Below, one piece after another: positions 5,835 through 6,066 of a stretch of 6,066 bases of DNA; the first letter of the stretch is position 1; each line of letters opens with the position of its first letter. A model generated the notes under the pieces. That model was not told the origin of the DNA. It saw nothing but the letters and a program-made list of their open reading frames with translations, and made no database searches. Source of the stretch: an uncultured Thermoleophilia bacterium (GTDB lineage Bacteria; Actinomycetota; Thermoleophilia; Gaiellales; F1-60-MAGs149). The stretch is from assembly GCA_902806305.1 (NCBI GenBank), contig CADCWC010000259.1, positions 1 through 6,066 of the forward strand, written 5' to 3'. The position numbers and the translations under genes were made by a program.

Positions 5835-5967
5835 GACCCGCAGCGGCAGCCGGCTGCGGCACTGGGCACGGTCGCGCGACGACGTCGCACGCGCGGAGGT
5901 GCCGGGGTTTTGACGGTAAGCACCCGTCTCGAGCGCGCGCAACGCACCGCCCTGGCTCAGCCCGCGG

Positions 5968-5983
5968 AACGTTACACAACGCT
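5968..5983. promoter_or_regulatory. A/T-rich imperfect dyad upstream of the lipoprotein gene, possible promoter or operator
   Basis: AACGTT (5968-5973), ACAC and AACGCT (5978-5983) form an imperfect inverted repeat (5 of 6 positions) in the clearest A/T-rich pocket of an otherwise GC-rich upstream region. It is about 145 bp before the start codon. No convincing -35/-10 pair could be read on the minus strand, so this is only a candidate for the control region. Confidence 0.25.
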
Positions 5984-5996
5984 AATGTCCCGACGC

Positions 5997-6038
5997 GTAC
6001 CGGTGTGGCGGCACGGCCGGACGCCGGCGCACCGGAAC
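5997..6038 (-). terminator. Imperfect GC hairpin, possible terminator of a gene beyond the right edge
   Basis: CCGGTGTGGCGGC (6000-6012) and GCCGGCGCACCGG (6023-6035) pair over 13 positions with one G-T wobble and one mismatch, around a 10-nt loop. Two more pairs (5997-6038 and 5998-6037) follow after an A-A mismatch. No T tract follows on the minus strand; on the plus strand AACTTTCG follows. Its position between the window edge and the lipoprotein gene fits the end of a leftward gene lying outside the window, but a chance GC structure cannot be excluded. Confidence 0.3.
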
Positions 6039-6066
6039 TTTCGAGCCGCGCGGACCGTCCTCGCCC

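Noticed and set aside
5910..5915. Plus-strand TTGACG as a -35 element
   Set aside because: No -10-like hexamer lies 16-18 bp downstream (the sequence is GC-alternating), and no plus-strand gene follows in the window.
5826..5942. 39-residue N-terminal extension of the lipoprotein from an ATG at 5942
   Set aside because: It would bury the lipobox signal peptide behind a polar, Arg-rich segment, and the ATG at 5823-5825 has a strong GGAGGT sequence.

Overview
The window is very GC-rich (above 70% by eye, with G/C-ending codons throughout). All three recognisable genes lie on the minus strand, so transcription runs from right to left. Nothing here fixes the taxon. The base composition, the Ala/Thr/Pro-rich secreted modular protein, the short 'SCGDP' lipobox and a Tat-type amidase-like N-terminus would suit a Gemmatimonadota-like soil bacterium; a myxobacterium or actinobacterium is less likely but possible. 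This is inference, not identification.

Layout in the direction of transcription. Positions 6066-5826 hold no gene that I can support; there is a strong imperfect hairpin (6000-6035), an A/T-rich dyad (5968-5983) and a Shine-Dalgarno sequence (5829-5834). Positions 5825-1314 encode one lipoprotein of 1503 residues. It has a lipobox signal peptide, then a seven-bladed kelch propeller and an E-set domain of the galactose oxidase/glyoxal oxidase (copper radical oxidase) type with every expected active-site residue. After these come FN3, ricin-type beta-trefoil, PKD, FN3, five tandem PKD domains and a second, nearly identical beta-trefoil. A perfect 17-bp hairpin (1231-1271) follows this gene and probably ends its transcript. 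Positions 1127-483 encode a compact 214-residue alpha/beta hydrolase with an intact Ser-Asp-His triad. Positions 347-1 hold the GTG-started N-terminus of a Tat-exported, probably amidase-family protein that runs off the left edge.

How the genes may relate. The large protein looks like a cell-surface or secreted oxidase that is tethered by lipid and reaches carbohydrate through two lectin domains on a long PKD/FN3 stalk. The hydrolase and the amidase-like gene are separated by 135 bp and could be co-transcribed, but nothing in the sequence ties them functionally to the oxidase, and the hairpin between them argues for separate transcripts. The most noteworthy element is the complete copper-radical active site inside this unusual multi-lectin, multi-PKD architecture.
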